DNA of 64,000 nt from Rhodamnia argentea (GCF_020921035.1 NC_063153.1:14260001-14324000), one strand, 5' to 3'; positions 11,824 through 23,921 are shown, numbered from the stretch's first letter. Numbers and translations: made by a program. The notes: generated by a model from the sequence alone, not told the origin.

Positions 11824-14800
11824 GTGGGTGCGAAGATGTCTTTGATACCCAACTTGATAAGTGAGCAATGGAATTCTCTACTTGACACAGCCTTTGTCAA
11901 TATATCAGCTAACCGATCTTCAGACTTGACAAATGGTAACTGGATCACTTTTGCATCCAAATTCTCTTTGATGAAATGTCCGTCAACCTCCACATGTTTG
12001 GTTCTATCATGCTGAACTGGATTATGAGCAATGTTTATGGCTGCTTTATTATTACAGAACAATTTGATTTCCAAACCTGGTGGATACCCGAGCTCGGTTA
12101 GCAACTTCCGAAGCCATAGAAGTTCGCATAACCCATTTGCTACACCTCTGAATTCAGCTTCTGCACTAGATCGAGCTACAACCTTTTGTTTCTTACTTCT
12201 CCATGTAACAAGGTTGCCTCCCACAAATGTAAGATACCCCGATGTAGACCTCCTATCCGTCACACTTCCAGCTCAATCTGCATATGTGTAACCCTCTACT
12301 TCAAGGTGGCCATTCTTTGCAAATAGCAATCCCTTTCCTGGGGCTGATTTCAAATATCGAATGATGTGCAACACAGCACTCATATGATCCTCACTAGGTG
12401 TATGCATGAACCGACTCACCACACTTACCGTATGAGCAATATCAAGACGTGTATGTGATAAGTAAATCAATCGGCCTACTAACCTTTGGTATTTCTCTTT
12501 ATTAGTAGGCGTCTGATCGTGGTACTCTCCAAGCTTACGGTTTTGTACCATAGGAGTGTCCGCGGGCTTGCAATCAAGCATGCCAACTTCAGTCAAAAGA
12601 TCAAGAACATACTTCCGCTGAAACAAGTAAATCCCTTCCTTCGACCTAGCAACCTCGATTCCGAGGAAATATTTCAGACCTCCCAAGTTCTTCATCTCAA
12701 ACTCCCTAGATAATAATTCCTGCAGTCTCATAATCTCCGCACTATCATTGCCTGTAATAATCATATCGTCTACATATATGATAAGAGCCGTTATTCTTCC
12801 TTAAGCACCTTTTAAGAACAAAGTATGATCTGAATTACTTTGGGAGTATCCATACCTTTTCATAGCTGAGCTAAAGCGACCGAACCATGCACGAGGGGAC
12901 TGCTTCAACTCATACAATGATTTTTCCAGCTTACAAACCATGTTCGGCTGATCTGCGCATCTGTATCCAGGTGGAAGTTCCATATAGATCTCCTCCTCTA
13001 AATCTCCATGAAGGAATGCATTCTTCACATCAAATTGATGCAAAGGCCAGTCCAAGTTTGCAGCCGGAGATAACAACACTCTTATAGTATCTAACTTCGC
13101 AATCGAAGAGAATGTTTCCCGATAATCCACCCCATAAGTCCGTGTATACCATTTAGCTACCAGTCGTGCCTTATACCTCTCAATAGTGCCGTCCGCCTTA
13201 TGTTTAACTGTAAACACCCACCTACATCCAACCGGCTTTTTATCCTTTGGTAGTTCCACAAGTTTCCGGGTTCGATTTTTCTCCAACGCCTCCATCTCTG
13301 CCTCCATCGCTTGAAGCCATTTCGGATCCTTCATGGCTTCTTCAACTCTATTTGGAACTTGAACTGAGGAAACCATGGACACGAAGACTTGTAGTGGTGT
13401 GGACAGCCTCTTAGCAGACACATAGTCTGCAATAGGGTATCGAGACCGACGGTTCTCTACATCCGGAGAATATCGATTCGGTGGTTTACCCCTATTATGC
13501 CTATCGGGTAGCTTATAACTAGTAAGCACATTAGTATCTTCAAAAGAATCAAGTACGGTGGAAGTACTTACCTCGGGTACATTCTCGGGAGCTTGGAGTG
13601 GTACTAAAGAGGGCGAAGAGGGCAAAGATGAGGGAGGCTGTTGTAGTTGTGAATCGGTTGACACCTGTTCGGACCCATACAATAATTCAAGTCTGCCGCA
13701 CGGTTGTATGGTCCGGAGCACGTGATCGTGCGGTTGTAGATCGGTTGCCACCGCTTCTGTGCTGCCCGGCCGTGCACTTATCTCACTTCCGTGAGGCAGT
13801 AGTTCAAAAACTTCATCCTCGGAATCGTGCGGTCGTGCGCACCCATCCGTCACTCCTGCAGTCCCAATCTCCCACCAATGTCTGGTTCTACATCCAGTCT
13901 CCCCCCGAACAGGACACTGGGGGGAAGGAAAAAAGGACTCCGTCTCAATAAATGTTACATCCATGGTGACATATGTGCGCTTCCCGGCAAGATCATAGCA
14001 TCGATACCCTTTCCGAGAAGGGCCATAGCCAAGAAACACACATTTGATCGCACAAGGGTCAAGTTTGGTCCGCTGATTTTTGTGAAGATGGACATAAGCA
14101 ACACACCCAAACACCTTATGAGGCAATGTAAGAACCGAAGGAAGAGACACATGGGCGGCAAGCGATTGCATTGGCGTACGATAGCTCGGAATGCGAGAAG
14201 GCATGTGATTTAACAAATAAGCTGCTGTAACTACAGCAGAATCCCAAAAACGATGGGGAACATGGCCACCCTCCAACAGTGCTCGAGTGGTTTCAAGAAG
14301 ATGTCGATTCTTGCGCTCAGCAACACCGTTCTGCTGAGGAGTCTGAGGGCAAGACGTTTCATGTATCAAACCATGTTCCTGAAAATAAGCTGCAAGAAGT
14401 TTACTTAAGTATTCACCACCATTATCAGACCGGAGAACCTGAAGTTTGGCCCCAAACCGAGTTTGAATCATACGGTGGAAAGTCCGAAAGATAGCTTCAG
14501 CCTCATTCTTATGTTTCATCAAATATAGCCAAGTCATACGTGTGCAATCGTCAACAAAGATGATAAACCATCGAAACCCGGATACTGTAGTAATAGGAGA
14601 CGCACCCCATACATCAGAATGAATTAAGGAAAAAGGAGTGGAAACGATATTCGAACCGGGAAGAAAACAGGTACGATGGCTTTTTGCCAAAATACATGTA
14701 TCACACTGAAAACTAGAGTTTGATAGACCATGAAATAACTTGGGAAATAAATGCCGTAAATACCCAAAGGATGGGTGACCTAAACGACGATGCCATAACC

Positions 14801-16322
14801 AAAGTTCCTTCTCTTGAGCTAACTGTCCACGAGAATGATAGGTTCGTCCAGAAGTAATTTCATCCACGAAATACAGCCCCTCCCTCTTAGTACCACGCCC
14901 AATAATCTCCTTCGTGAGAATGTCCTGAAACAGGCAAAAATCGGGGTATATAAGCACAACACGCTTTAACTCACTAGTAAGCTGTCCAACCGATAATGGA
15001 TGATTATACAATGTAGGAACAAGTAAGGTATGAGATAGAGAGAGAGAAGGCGTGTGAGACACACGCCCAGCAGCCGTCACAGGAAAGCTATGCCCATTGG
15101 CATTGTAAATATGATCTCGACGTGGTGTAGTAGATGTAAAAAGGTCACCAGATTCCGGAGTCATGTGATCGGTGGCGCCGTAATCAATTATCCACCCATG
15201 ATGATCAGCACCACGTCCATTAGCAAAGACAAACCCATAATTACCTTCGGGAGATTTGGCATTAGCAGATTCGGACTCCATGGGAATTAATGCCAAGCCG
15301 CTAGTCACTAAGGAGGCTTGCCCTCCATTCCGGCCCTTCTGTGAGCCTTGTTTCTTCTTCTTGGTCCGAAAATCATCCCACCAATCCGGATAACCATGCA
15401 GTTTAAAACAAGATGCTACTGTATGTTTAGGATTCCCACAATGAGAGCACCCCTCGGATTGAATTGGCATACCAGGTCTAGGGCGAGCTCTCGGGACAAA
15501 AGGCACTAACTGGAGATGCGGATCACCCTTGCCTCGGTACGACACCATGGCGGAACCAGAGGTAACCCCGACGGGAGTGGACAGCATGACAGATTGGCGC
15601 ATATCCTCTCGCCCGACCCGAGCATAAGCTTGCTCAATAGTGGGGAATGGATCCATCTTCAGAACATCAGCACGAACATTATCCGGATGGTCATCGAGAC
15701 CGTCCAAAAAAATATAAACTTGATCTTCATTGACAATGGCATTGTACCTTAGAATATCGGCCGGGAATTGCATAGGATTAGGACGTCGGAAATCAATCTC
15801 ACGCCAGAGCCCTTGAAGATCATTGTAATATTTCTCGATGGATCCACCGCCTTGCTTCAATTGAGAAATCTGCCTCTTAAGATCATAGATTTGGGAGGTG
15901 TCGGATCCATCAAAAAAGGTCGTTGCCACAAAATCCCATACGGCTTTAGCAGTAGGAAACTGAATAAAGTTTGGTATCAAGGCTGGATCCATAGAATTGA
16001 TAAGCCAACCTTTCACCGTAGAATCATCGGTCTTCCATTGTCGAAAAAACGGATCGGTAGGAGGGGGCTCGGGAGAACCACCATTCAAATAGCCCGGTTT
16101 GTCTTTGCTCGAGACATACATCTCAACAACCTGGGACCATACGCCATAATTTTTTCCATCAAGCTTGACAGCAATTGGTGCAGCGGGAGGTTCAACGCGC
16201 GGCGGCGCGGCCTGTTGGGTCAAGAGCCGCTTCATCGCAGCGGTCAAGTCCGCCAGAATGTCAGTAGCAGAGGCACTAACATTCGTTTGGTCGGTTGGAA
16301 CAATCGGCTGTTTGTCAGCCAT
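11820..16322 (-). pseudogene. Copia gag-pol polyprotein, broken by two in-frame stops
   Basis: Domains in order: a gag region (retrotran_gag type, LDGKNYGVWSQVVEMYV), a CCHC zinc knuckle (CSHCGNPKHTVASC), protease, a pre-integrase zinc region (LWHRRLGH), integrase core (IHSDVWG, RSDNGGEY), reverse transcriptase (DVKNAFLHG, then IYVDDM) and RNase H (ARSSAEAEF). The likely start is MADKQP at 16322; an upstream ATG at 16376 would add 18 residues. The protease motif is DYGA where copia proteases have DSGA, so the residue beside the catalytic Asp is changed. An in-frame TAA at about 12800-12798 interrupts the reverse transcriptase between the palm motifs. A TGA at about 12272-12270 replaces the Trp of the usual DWAG motif before RNase H. 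The frame is the same on both sides of each stop, so these are point changes rather than shifts. The copy cannot make its own full polyprotein. Confidence 0.9.
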
Positions 16323-16446
16323 GAGATCTGGTCCGAAGTAGATCGAACGGGATGAAGTCGATCGGCGTGAGATCAAGTCCGAAGTAGATCGAGCGGGACC
16401 GCCGTAGTTGATGATTGACGTACGGTACCCAAAGGATCAAACCCTA

Positions 16447-16460
16447 GGGCTTTGATACCA
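16447..16460 (-). other. Primer-binding site (initiator-Met tRNA)
   Basis: On the minus strand this reads TGGTATCAAAGCCC directly after the 5' LTR. The usual plant site is TGGTATCAGAGC, complementary to the 3' end of initiator tRNA-Met. The copy at 30.5 kb keeps the canonical G (TGGTATCAGAGCCC). Confidence 0.85.
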
Positions 16461-16658
16461 TGAAGAGAAAAAACTCTCCTTTCATTCAATGAATATCTTT
16501 TTTTTTTATACATTTACAATACTCAATCCTATCATATATATATATGACATCCGATAACCCTAATTAGGGGATATACAATAGGAAGGATTCTATACTATGA
16601 AGCATACTATACAATAAAAAACTTCCTAACAAATAGGCTAAAATAGCTCACGACCACA
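16461..16658 (-). repeat. 5' LTR of the copia element
   Basis: 198 bases. Its outer end (…CACGACCACA on the plus strand) abuts P450 exon sequence beginning at 16659, with no spacer. An LTR next to a headless gene could supply a promoter, but the LTR's own transcription runs the other way. Confidence 0.9.
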
Positions 16659-19600
16659 CCCTTTTCGGTGAGCCGATTGCCATGTTCTGCGGCGCTACAG
16701 GGAACAAGTTCCTCTTTGGCAACGAGAACAGGAAGGTGGCCGTGTCATGGCCGAGCTCTGCGGTCAAGCTGCTCGGCTCATGTATAATTACTCTGGCCGG
16801 CGACGAGGGAAAGGTGATGAGGAGGATGCTAATGAGCGTTTTCAACCATGAAGCGCTCGCGAAGTTCACCAAGGTCATGGATGAAGTCACTTGCAATCAT
16901 ATCCAAGCTAATTGGAAAGGTATAGCTATACAGTACATGATCTACTGGTTCAGAACAGCCGAAACATGGAAATTTTGTGCAACTATCCTTTTTTTCTTTT
17001 TGTTGTTTTGATGTTCTTCGGTATTATTAAGGCAAAGAAGAGGTGCTTGTGTACCCGACCATCAAGCACTACGTCTTCGAGCTCACGTGCCGGCTCTTCC
17101 TCAGCATCCGTCACCCGCAAGAGATTACGGACCTAGCGCCCCCCTTCGCCGCCTTCCTCGAAGGCACTTTTAGCGTCCCTGTTGACCTGCCGGGGATGAG
17201 ATTCCGCAGCGCGAAGAGGGCAGCGAGGTCCATCAGGAAGATGCTCCGAGAGATCATCAAGGAGAGGAGGGCGGCCTTAGAGAAGGGGGCCGCATCCCCG
17301 ATGCAGGACCTGCTGTCCTACCTGATGGTCACCGCGGACGAGAACGGCCGGTTCTTGACCGAGGCGGAGATCATCAACAACCTGCTCCTCCTCCTGGTCG
17401 CGAGCCACGACACTTTGAGCTGCACCATAACGATGGTGATCAAGTTCCTCGGAGAGCTGCCTCATGTGTACGAGAAAGTTTTGGCTGGTGAGTCTCCTTA
17501 AAAACCCGTTTGCCATTTGCTGTCCTTAATAATCTTTCTGTTCGTTACATGCATCGCATGCAATGTCTTCTTCTGGGAATTGCTATGAGCAGAGCAGAGA
17601 GAGATCGCCATGCAAAAGAAATCAGCGGGAGAGGGATTGACTAGGGAAGATGTACAGAAGATGCGAGATTCATGGAGTGTGGTTTTAGAGGTGATGAGGC
17701 TCGTGCCACTCGCTCTTGGAGGTTTCAGAGTTGCCTTGGAGGATTTCACCTTCTGTGGTTATACCATTCCCCAGGGATGGAAGGTACATAAAAGAACGCC
17801 AATCTTTTTTGAAAATTGTCAACAACAAAAAATACTAAATCTTTCACGTTTTTGCTAATTCAATCATAAACTTTTTAAGTTTGTCGTTTGTGGCTTAAAC
17901 CTTTTCACATTTTGTCAATTCAATATTATTGACCAAAATAGCTGACGTGAACGCCGGCCATTCTACATGGCACCACAGATGCTGACTTGAACAAATTCTA
18001 ATAATCTCTTTTAATTTTTAATTTTTTAATTTTTAATTTATTCCTTTTTTTCTTTATTATGTTTTCCTTTTTCTTTTCTTTTTATTTTTTTCCTTTTCTT
18101 TTTTCCCTCCGCCGTCACCCTCCCTTGACCTCCTCCGACATCGTGTGATGGCTACCCTCGCCAGCCCAAGCGAGGGCTGCCCACGGCCACCTAGGGGAGG
18201 GTTGCACATGCTATGGGACGGTAGAAGCCACTCTCACCTGAGGCCGGCGGAGGTTGAGGCTAGGGTGATGGCTAGCAGAGGGAATAGAAAATGTAAAAGG
18301 GGAAAAAAAGGAAATTGAAAAAAGAGAAAAAGGAAAAAAAATTATTCAAAAAATATTAAAATATTATTAAAAATTGTCCATGTCGGCATCGGTGATGCTG
18401 TGTAGGACAACCGACATCCATGTCGGCGCCAGTGGAGGTTGAAGCTAGGCGATGGCCAACAGAGGGAAACCGAATAGGCAAAAAGGCAAAAAAAAAGGAA
18501 ATGGGAAAAAGAAAAAAAGAAAAAAAATTATCCAAAAAATATTAAAACATTATTAAAAACTGTCCACATTAGCGCTAGCGATGCCATGTAGGACAGCCGA
18601 CATCCACGACAGTAATTTCTAACCAATATGAATAAATTAGCAAAAGGTGAAAAAGTTTTGGACTCAATCGGTAAACAATAAAGGTTTAGCATTGAATTAA
18701 CAAAGTGTAATATGTTTAAGATGTTTTTTATAATTTTTTCACAATTTCTTTTATAATGTTCAACACAAATTCACCAGAGATTTTCAATCTTTCGGCTCGA
18801 TTAATCTCCAAAAACAAAATTATGTTGAGAAGAATAAAAGAAAGTTACTTCTTAAAATAAAATGGATTTATCTTCTATAAACAGAAGGCATGCGAATTGA
18901 TGAACACACACATCTTTTATTAAGCATAGAGTATCAAAATTGATACTACTTTGCATTTTCTTAATTTGTGTTGATGCTCGCCGATATATCCATTCTCTCT
19001 TAATTGAGATTTTTTATATCGAAAAACTGATATCTTTAAATTTTAAAATTAAGAAAAGAACATTGTAACATCTTCCCCAGCTTTAGATCGATTTAAATCA
19101 CAAAGTCCTTCTGAAATTTAGATTCTCAAGTACTTTCTAAGATCCTCACAAAAGTTTAACAAAAAATGACGGGATTTGATAACGATTAGATCAGATGTTC
19201 CACAACGGAAGATTAGTTATTTAGTAATCAAAGGTGAATGAATTGTTCATGCAAAGCATTGCCTTTGTCCGGTACTTTGCCAATGGAAGTATTGAAAAAA
19301 ACCATGATCCATTGACAAAAACTATAGTCCAAGTTAAGCTTGCTTGATTAAATTACGTTACACAGCTGATATGGAGTCCTCTCACGACGAACAACGATCC
19401 CGCCATATTCTCGAGCCCAAAGCTCTTCGACGCGGCCAGCTTCGCGAGGAGCACATCGCCCTCCCCGTGCGTGTTCGTCCCGTTCAGCGGGGGCCCTCGG
19501 ATGTGTCTCGGCAAGGACTACGCTCAGCTTCAGATCCTCATCCTCCTACACCACCTAGTGAACAACTTCAGATGGACCAACGCAATCCCGGATGAAAAGG

Positions 19601-19674
19601 TCAAGTTCAACCCAGTGCCGATCCCATCGAAAGGACTTCCGGTTCACATTCGACCTCATTATGATCGACCGTGA
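16659..19674 (+). pseudogene. CYP716-like cytochrome P450, 5'-truncated at the LTR junction
   Basis: Exons: 16661-16919 (partial), 17032-17487, 17593-17783 and 19366-19674, all joining in frame with GT-AG introns and ending HYDRP-stop. Exon boundaries and phases match the intact paralogue at 26167-28071 (second exons are both 456 bases). The frame starts abruptly at LFGEPIAMFCG, so about the first 75 residues (membrane anchor and proline hinge) and the start codon are missing. The remaining exons have no stop or frameshift. Seen motifs: EVMR (the ExxR salt bridge of the K helix), [10 protein letters not shown] (haem-binding loop with the Cys) and ASHDT in the I helix, where the paralogue has AGHDT. 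CYP716 enzymes oxidise triterpene scaffolds such as beta-amyrin at the endoplasmic reticulum; this copy should not reach the membrane properly even if expressed. Intron 3 is swollen to 1.6 kb by a MITE. Loss of the 5' end looks recent because the rest is intact. Confidence 0.88.
17850..18745. mobile_element. MITE-like element in intron 3 of the truncated P450
   Basis: The outer arms carry AATCATAAACTTTTTAAG… on the left and GTGTAATATGTTTAAGATG on the right, the TCCTAAACC-type ends of the family seen at 813-1247. The middle is C/T-rich and then GC-rich (CCCTCGCCAGCCCAAGCGAG), and contains an internal duplication (about 18240-18420 and 18425-18610, each with GACAnCCGACATCCA). No ORF. Confidence 0.5.
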
Positions 19675-21179
19675 TGTCGTTTCGCATCGGCTCGGTATTT
19701 AAAGCTCGAGTACTTGTTTTGTTGGCAGTGTAACGTCAATATGCTTAATCAGCATAAGTAGCAGGGGGACGTTTCAGTCGCCACCTTCATGAGTTCATCG
19801 TGTGAATGTGTCTGCGTTTACGTTTTTTCGTTCCATGGAATAATGGTCCGAATACGAACCATTTGCAGTTTGAGATGACGGAGATGTTTCACAAGCTAGC
19901 TCTTCCATTCAAATTGATGCAGTTTTATAAGATTAAACAACCTTGACTGCCAAAAAGCACGTCTAGTAGATCTTTTGTTGGTTGTCATAGGTTGTTATAT
20001 CGTCATAACATCATTTAGACGAATTATAGTCTTTTGAGCTCCAAAGTGACAGATAATGTGTTGATACCATGAGCGCCTGCTAAATTTTAGCAGAGCAAAA
20101 GATTTTCCATTCATCCCACTATTTAAATCCTGAATTTCTCTCATTGTAACTATCCCACTATTTAAATCCTGACCGACACAAAATATATTTCTCAAACAAG
20201 GGGACAGTTCCACTTGGCCCCTTGAATTTCGTCACTACCTGGTGAATTCAACTTTTGCAAGAGTGCTCATCCAGAATTATTAGCTGTCGATGTCTCCGAG
20301 TGCTTCAAAGGCTAATGATAACTGGTCGACAACGCTCGAAGCTGAGACTCCTATGATCGTTCCCTTGATTTTTCCATTTTCTGCAGCCGTGGAAGCAAGT
20401 TAGCAATTGGGAATCGCAATCAAACGGTTGATGTACGGTAATTGAATTTCGTAAATTGCAAACTTCGAGCAATATGGATAACACGAGGCTGCTATTTTGA
20501 CCTGCACTTGGATTTCAAGTATGATTTCAAGTATAATACCAGTGCATGCAGTGCCAGCAGCTAGTTTGTTCCGGTGTTCGCATTCGCGAAAATGGTTTTG
20601 GACATGGTCATTCAGTCACAGCTTTAATTCACAGAATGCAGGGGATGGTTGTTCAGGAATTACTCATGTACATATTAACTCTCTTAAATACTCTTTTGCA
20701 GTTAATTACCGAACTTCAAGTAGTTCAATTTTATGGTAAATATGGCGTAGTGATCCAAATTAACCAACAAATATGACAAACCTAAATTGAAAAGGTTTTC
20801 CTTTTCTCAGATTATGAAAAATAAGCTTGCCTAGCCATCAGTGGGTGAAAATATATATATATATTAAAAGGAAAGGACACACATTTTTTTTTTCTTTTTA
20901 GAGAATTTTTCGTAATGATAATAATATCTTTCTACTGCTAGTTTTTTGGTGGGTGGAGTGTTGTTTTTTTCGTTTATATTTAGAACTTTTTTGGCAAATC
21001 GAAAAAAAAAAAAACATCAAATAAGAAACATATGCACATCAAGGGATTAATCTGGGTAGCCTCATTTTCAGGAAAGGTAACCTCGACGTTCCGGGTTGTC
21101 CTAATGCACAAATGTACATAAATTATCGAAGGGAAGCCAACAAGGCCGAATTTCTGTCAAATCACCCAACCAAATGCAT
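19675..21179. other. Intergenic, no gene recognised
   Basis: It begins with the presumed 3' UTR of the truncated P450. Small open frames at 20497-20776 have no recognisable domain. An AT microsatellite (ATATATATAT) lies near 20855. Confidence 0.4.
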
Positions 21180-21485
21180 AAGCATGTCGCCGGGCTCGGC
21201 AGCCAGCTAGAGGAAAAAGGAAGGAAAAAAAAAAAAAGAAAGAAAGAAAAGGAAAAACATAAATAAAAAATCAAAAAACCAAAAAATATTAAAATACTAT
21301 TCAAAATTGGCCACGTCAACGACGGCAAAATCACGTCAGCGATTTCTAGTCAAAATTGGCCAAAAAGACCGAATTGACGCAAATAAAAAAGGTTTATGAT
21401 TAAATTGGCAAAAAAAATTAGAATTAAATTGCCATAATTGTAGTAAGTTTAGGACTTTCTTTTTTTTTTTTTTTGTAATTTTCTC
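21180..21485. repeat. Fragment of the GTCCTAAACC MITE family
   Basis: It contains the internal block GCCACGTCAACGACGGC, then ATTTCTAGTCAAAATTGGCC, and the right arm GTAGTAAGTTTAGGACTTTC, as in the copies near 28.5 and 32.9 kb. The left arm is lost or diverged. Confidence 0.5.
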
Positions 21486-23080
21486 AGTAACATTCAATAA
21501 AACAAAGCAATAAATAAATTGGTGGATATAGGACTAACCCCAATACCAAGCAAAACATAATTTTACTATAATTGTTATTCCAATATCTGCGAGATGTTAA
21601 TTTAAAGAATCCATGTGATGCATGAGACGCAATTCTATTCTAAGTTATGACTATATGACCTAATTTAACTAATGATATGTGACATTAACTATCTATATGA
21701 CGTAATTCTAATTACAAGTAAAAAAATATGAACTATTCTAACGTCACATGTAACTCAAGTTGTATGATTCTAATCATAACCACTAAATGAACTCAAGTTG
21801 TATGATTCTAACCATGCAACTACTAAATGACATTAAAATATGATGACACTGCACCTAATAAACTAAACGTTAGATCGAGAGATTCCATACGGTCTTAAGC
21901 AAGCATCTCCTGAACGATCACCATGAGGGGCTAGGAAAGAAAAGATACTTGAAAAAGCAATCTCGTCGCTTCGGTGTCCTGAGGTGAGCTAAGCTAGGAG
22001 TGGGGCGGAAGGCCTTACTAAGAGGGTTCCGTGTCGTGCATTGTCGTATGACATGGTGACATTACAATGATGTAGCAATGATGCAACTTATTCTATTGAT
22101 ATATACATGTTTTTGTGATTTTCTTTCAATGTTAAAATAGGGAAAAAAATACTTGAAATTCTTGACTTCTTAAAACCGCCAAAGAAGAGTGTGGTGTGTT
22201 CTCCGTGTGAAGCCTAGGAAAAGGCAGTTTGAATGTAATTCTCTCTCCTTTGGTATTTGTATGCTCTGAATCCATAGTTGTGAAAAGTTCCTATGCCTTT
22301 TGGTTCCGACAATGTCCTGATCATATTTCTCCTGAACCAGAACATCAAGAAGAATCTTCCTCCTGAATGCTACATGATCGAAGAGTCTTTCTTTGATCTC
22401 CGATGCCTCCAGGAATGGAGAATTACCCTCTTTTCTTGTTTCATCATTTTTTGGCTTGTCTGCAGTTCTCGTGCTTGTCCGAGTGTTCGCGGGGGTTCAC
22501 CTCCACTAACTATATCCAGCTGGCGTAAGTTCGCATAAAAAAGAAGGACAAGGGAAAAGGAACCAAAAAGTCAATAAAATGTTGCGTTTGATCGTCCAGT
22601 TAAAACTCGGAATATGATATGTTTTATCATATCATGTATTTGACAGATGTCCGGAACAGAATAAAAGGGAATAAAATAGTCCTAAGGGGGAGATAGAACT
22701 AGATAGGATTTCTCTTATCCATCGCTCAAGCCACCTCCTCTCCGCCACACCCTATCCACCTCTCCGCCACACCCTATCCACTTCTTCGCCATGCCTAGCC
22801 ACCTTTCTAGTGATGGTGCCGGTGGTGGCCCCAATTTGGTTCGTCTTCCCTTTCTTTGGCCCCATCAACTCCACTATCAAGTCATCCTCGTCAGCTTCAC
22901 ATTCTATATTTCTTTTTCATGTGGAGAAAAGGGAGTTGAGCTTATTGCTGGCGATGACTTGGTGAAGGGAATCTATGAGAGAAGGTTCTCGAACCGGGTT
23001 CCGACCGAATAGAGCGCGGAGCCAACGAGTTCAGTCAAACAGCGTAAGGAGTCTAAGAGCGGGATCAAGCTTGAAAGGAA
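21486..23080. other. Intergenic, with a fragment of the 7.6-kb insertion family
   Basis: Mostly unrecognised sequence. At 22580-22680 a fragment with GTTGCGTTTGATCGTCC and TATCATATCATG matches the ends of the element at 7630-8700. Open frames at 22293-22538 and 22791-23012 have no recognisable domain. Confidence 0.4.
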
Positions 23081-23089
23081 TGGATGGGC

Positions 23090-23590
23090 GACAACATGTA
23101 ATGGCACATCTTGGTTGTGACTCATACCAAATCAGCACATGTTCTTTCCAGGAATGAGTATCTGGCCTTGCATAGGGATGAAACTTCTTTGAACAATAAT
23201 ATATGGTATGTTCTTTGCAGCCACTTTTATCATCTTGCCCTAGCTCCCATGGAGGTCTCCTTCATGGATAGATAAAGAAGTAGTGGCCGGCCTGGTTCCG
23301 GCGGTACGATGTTTATAAGATCTTTTTTGATATTTTGGATGGCTTCATCATATTCTGGAGTCCATTCCATGGGTGTATTCTTATGTAGCAACTTGAAGAG
23401 AGGTTAATAGGTATAAGTGAGTTGGGCAATGAATCTGCTGATGTAGTTGATCCGTCCAAAGAATAATTGGACTTGCCTGAGATTCTGGGGAGGAGGCATC
23501 TCTACAATTGCTTTGATCTTTGCTAGATCGATCTCAATTCCTCGTCCGCTTACTATGAGGCCGTCCAAGAGGAAGTTGGGGCTTTATCAG
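23090..23590 (-). pseudogene. Ty3-gypsy pol fragment (reverse transcriptase to RNase H linker)
   Basis: Read on the minus strand the translation contains GLIVSGRGIEIDLAKIKAI, FFGRINYISRFIAQLTYTY, PLFKLLHKNTPMEWTPEYDE and MKETSMGARAR. This is the conserved stretch after the YxDD motif of Ty3-gypsy reverse transcriptases (the LG.IVS.RGIE.D..K..AI block) into the RNase H region. An in-frame TAA follows TYTY and another stop follows GARAR. No LTRs, primer site or other pol domains are visible nearby, so it is an isolated remnant. Confidence 0.75.
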
Positions 23591-23659
23591 CCCAATACCT
23601 TCCTAGCTATGGGAAAAGAATAACCATAGGTTTAATTGGTTCTTGGATGTCTTAGAATA

Positions 23660-23921
23660 TCAAAACTGAAAAGGCGCTCCGCTCAGCATTTCAATGATGG
23701 TACAAGCAACGCTCGATATATCAACAGCAAAAGCAATCTCAGGACTTGTCTTCTTCTTTGTCATAGATCCCTGTAGGACCTACATGATAATTTGAAATAT
23801 GACATCAAAGTTTGCACTTGCATGGAACATGAGCTTAAAATAGATTAAGGTATGCTACCTCCGGAGCCATTGAATAAGGACTACCCTTCAGAGAGAGAAT
23901 GGAAACCTGTCCTGTGAGCTT
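23660..23921 (-). pseudogene. Fragment of a MAPKKK kinase domain, two exon pieces
   Basis: The minus-strand piece at 23921-23859 reads LTGQVSILSLKGSPYSMAPE and ends in a donor-like GAG|GTAGCA. The next piece, 23770-23660, reads GSMTKKKTSPEIAFAVDIS, then SVACTIIEMLSGAPF, and runs into a stop. This resembles the activation segment and F-helix region of plant MAPKKK5-type kinases, where one expects GSPYWMAPE and AVDIWSLGCTIIEM. Both tryptophans are replaced by Ser, and SLG by SVA. No catalytic loop, glycine loop or remaining kinase exons are visible, so this is a decayed gene fragment. The intron is retained, so it did not arise by simple reverse transcription of spliced mRNA. Confidence 0.65.

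Larger units (their letters stand above)
11618..16658 (-). mobile_element. Ty1-copia LTR retrotransposon, nearly full length
   Basis: The element is 5.04 kb with short LTRs at 11618-11812 and 16461-16658 that start TG and end CA. Read on the minus strand, the right LTR is 5'. It is followed by a primer-binding site for initiator-Met tRNA (TGGTATCAAAGCCC, 16460-16447), a gag-pol frame, and a polypurine tract (TTGAGGGGGAG, 11823-11813) next to the 3' LTR. The domain order protease, integrase, reverse transcriptase, RNase H defines Ty1-copia. The two LTRs differ at only a few positions, so insertion is not ancient, but gag-pol is broken. The two ends do not share a target duplication, unlike a normal solitary insertion. 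It joins directly to P450 coding sequence on its right. Confidence 0.93.

Noticed and set aside
13598..16355. Long plus-strand open frames opposite the copia gag-pol frame
   Set aside because: They are antisense shadows of the gag-pol frame with no recognisable domains.
16659..16663. A 5-bp target duplication for the full copia element at its own right end
   Set aside because: CCCTT does not match ATAGC on the left, so no duplication was called there.
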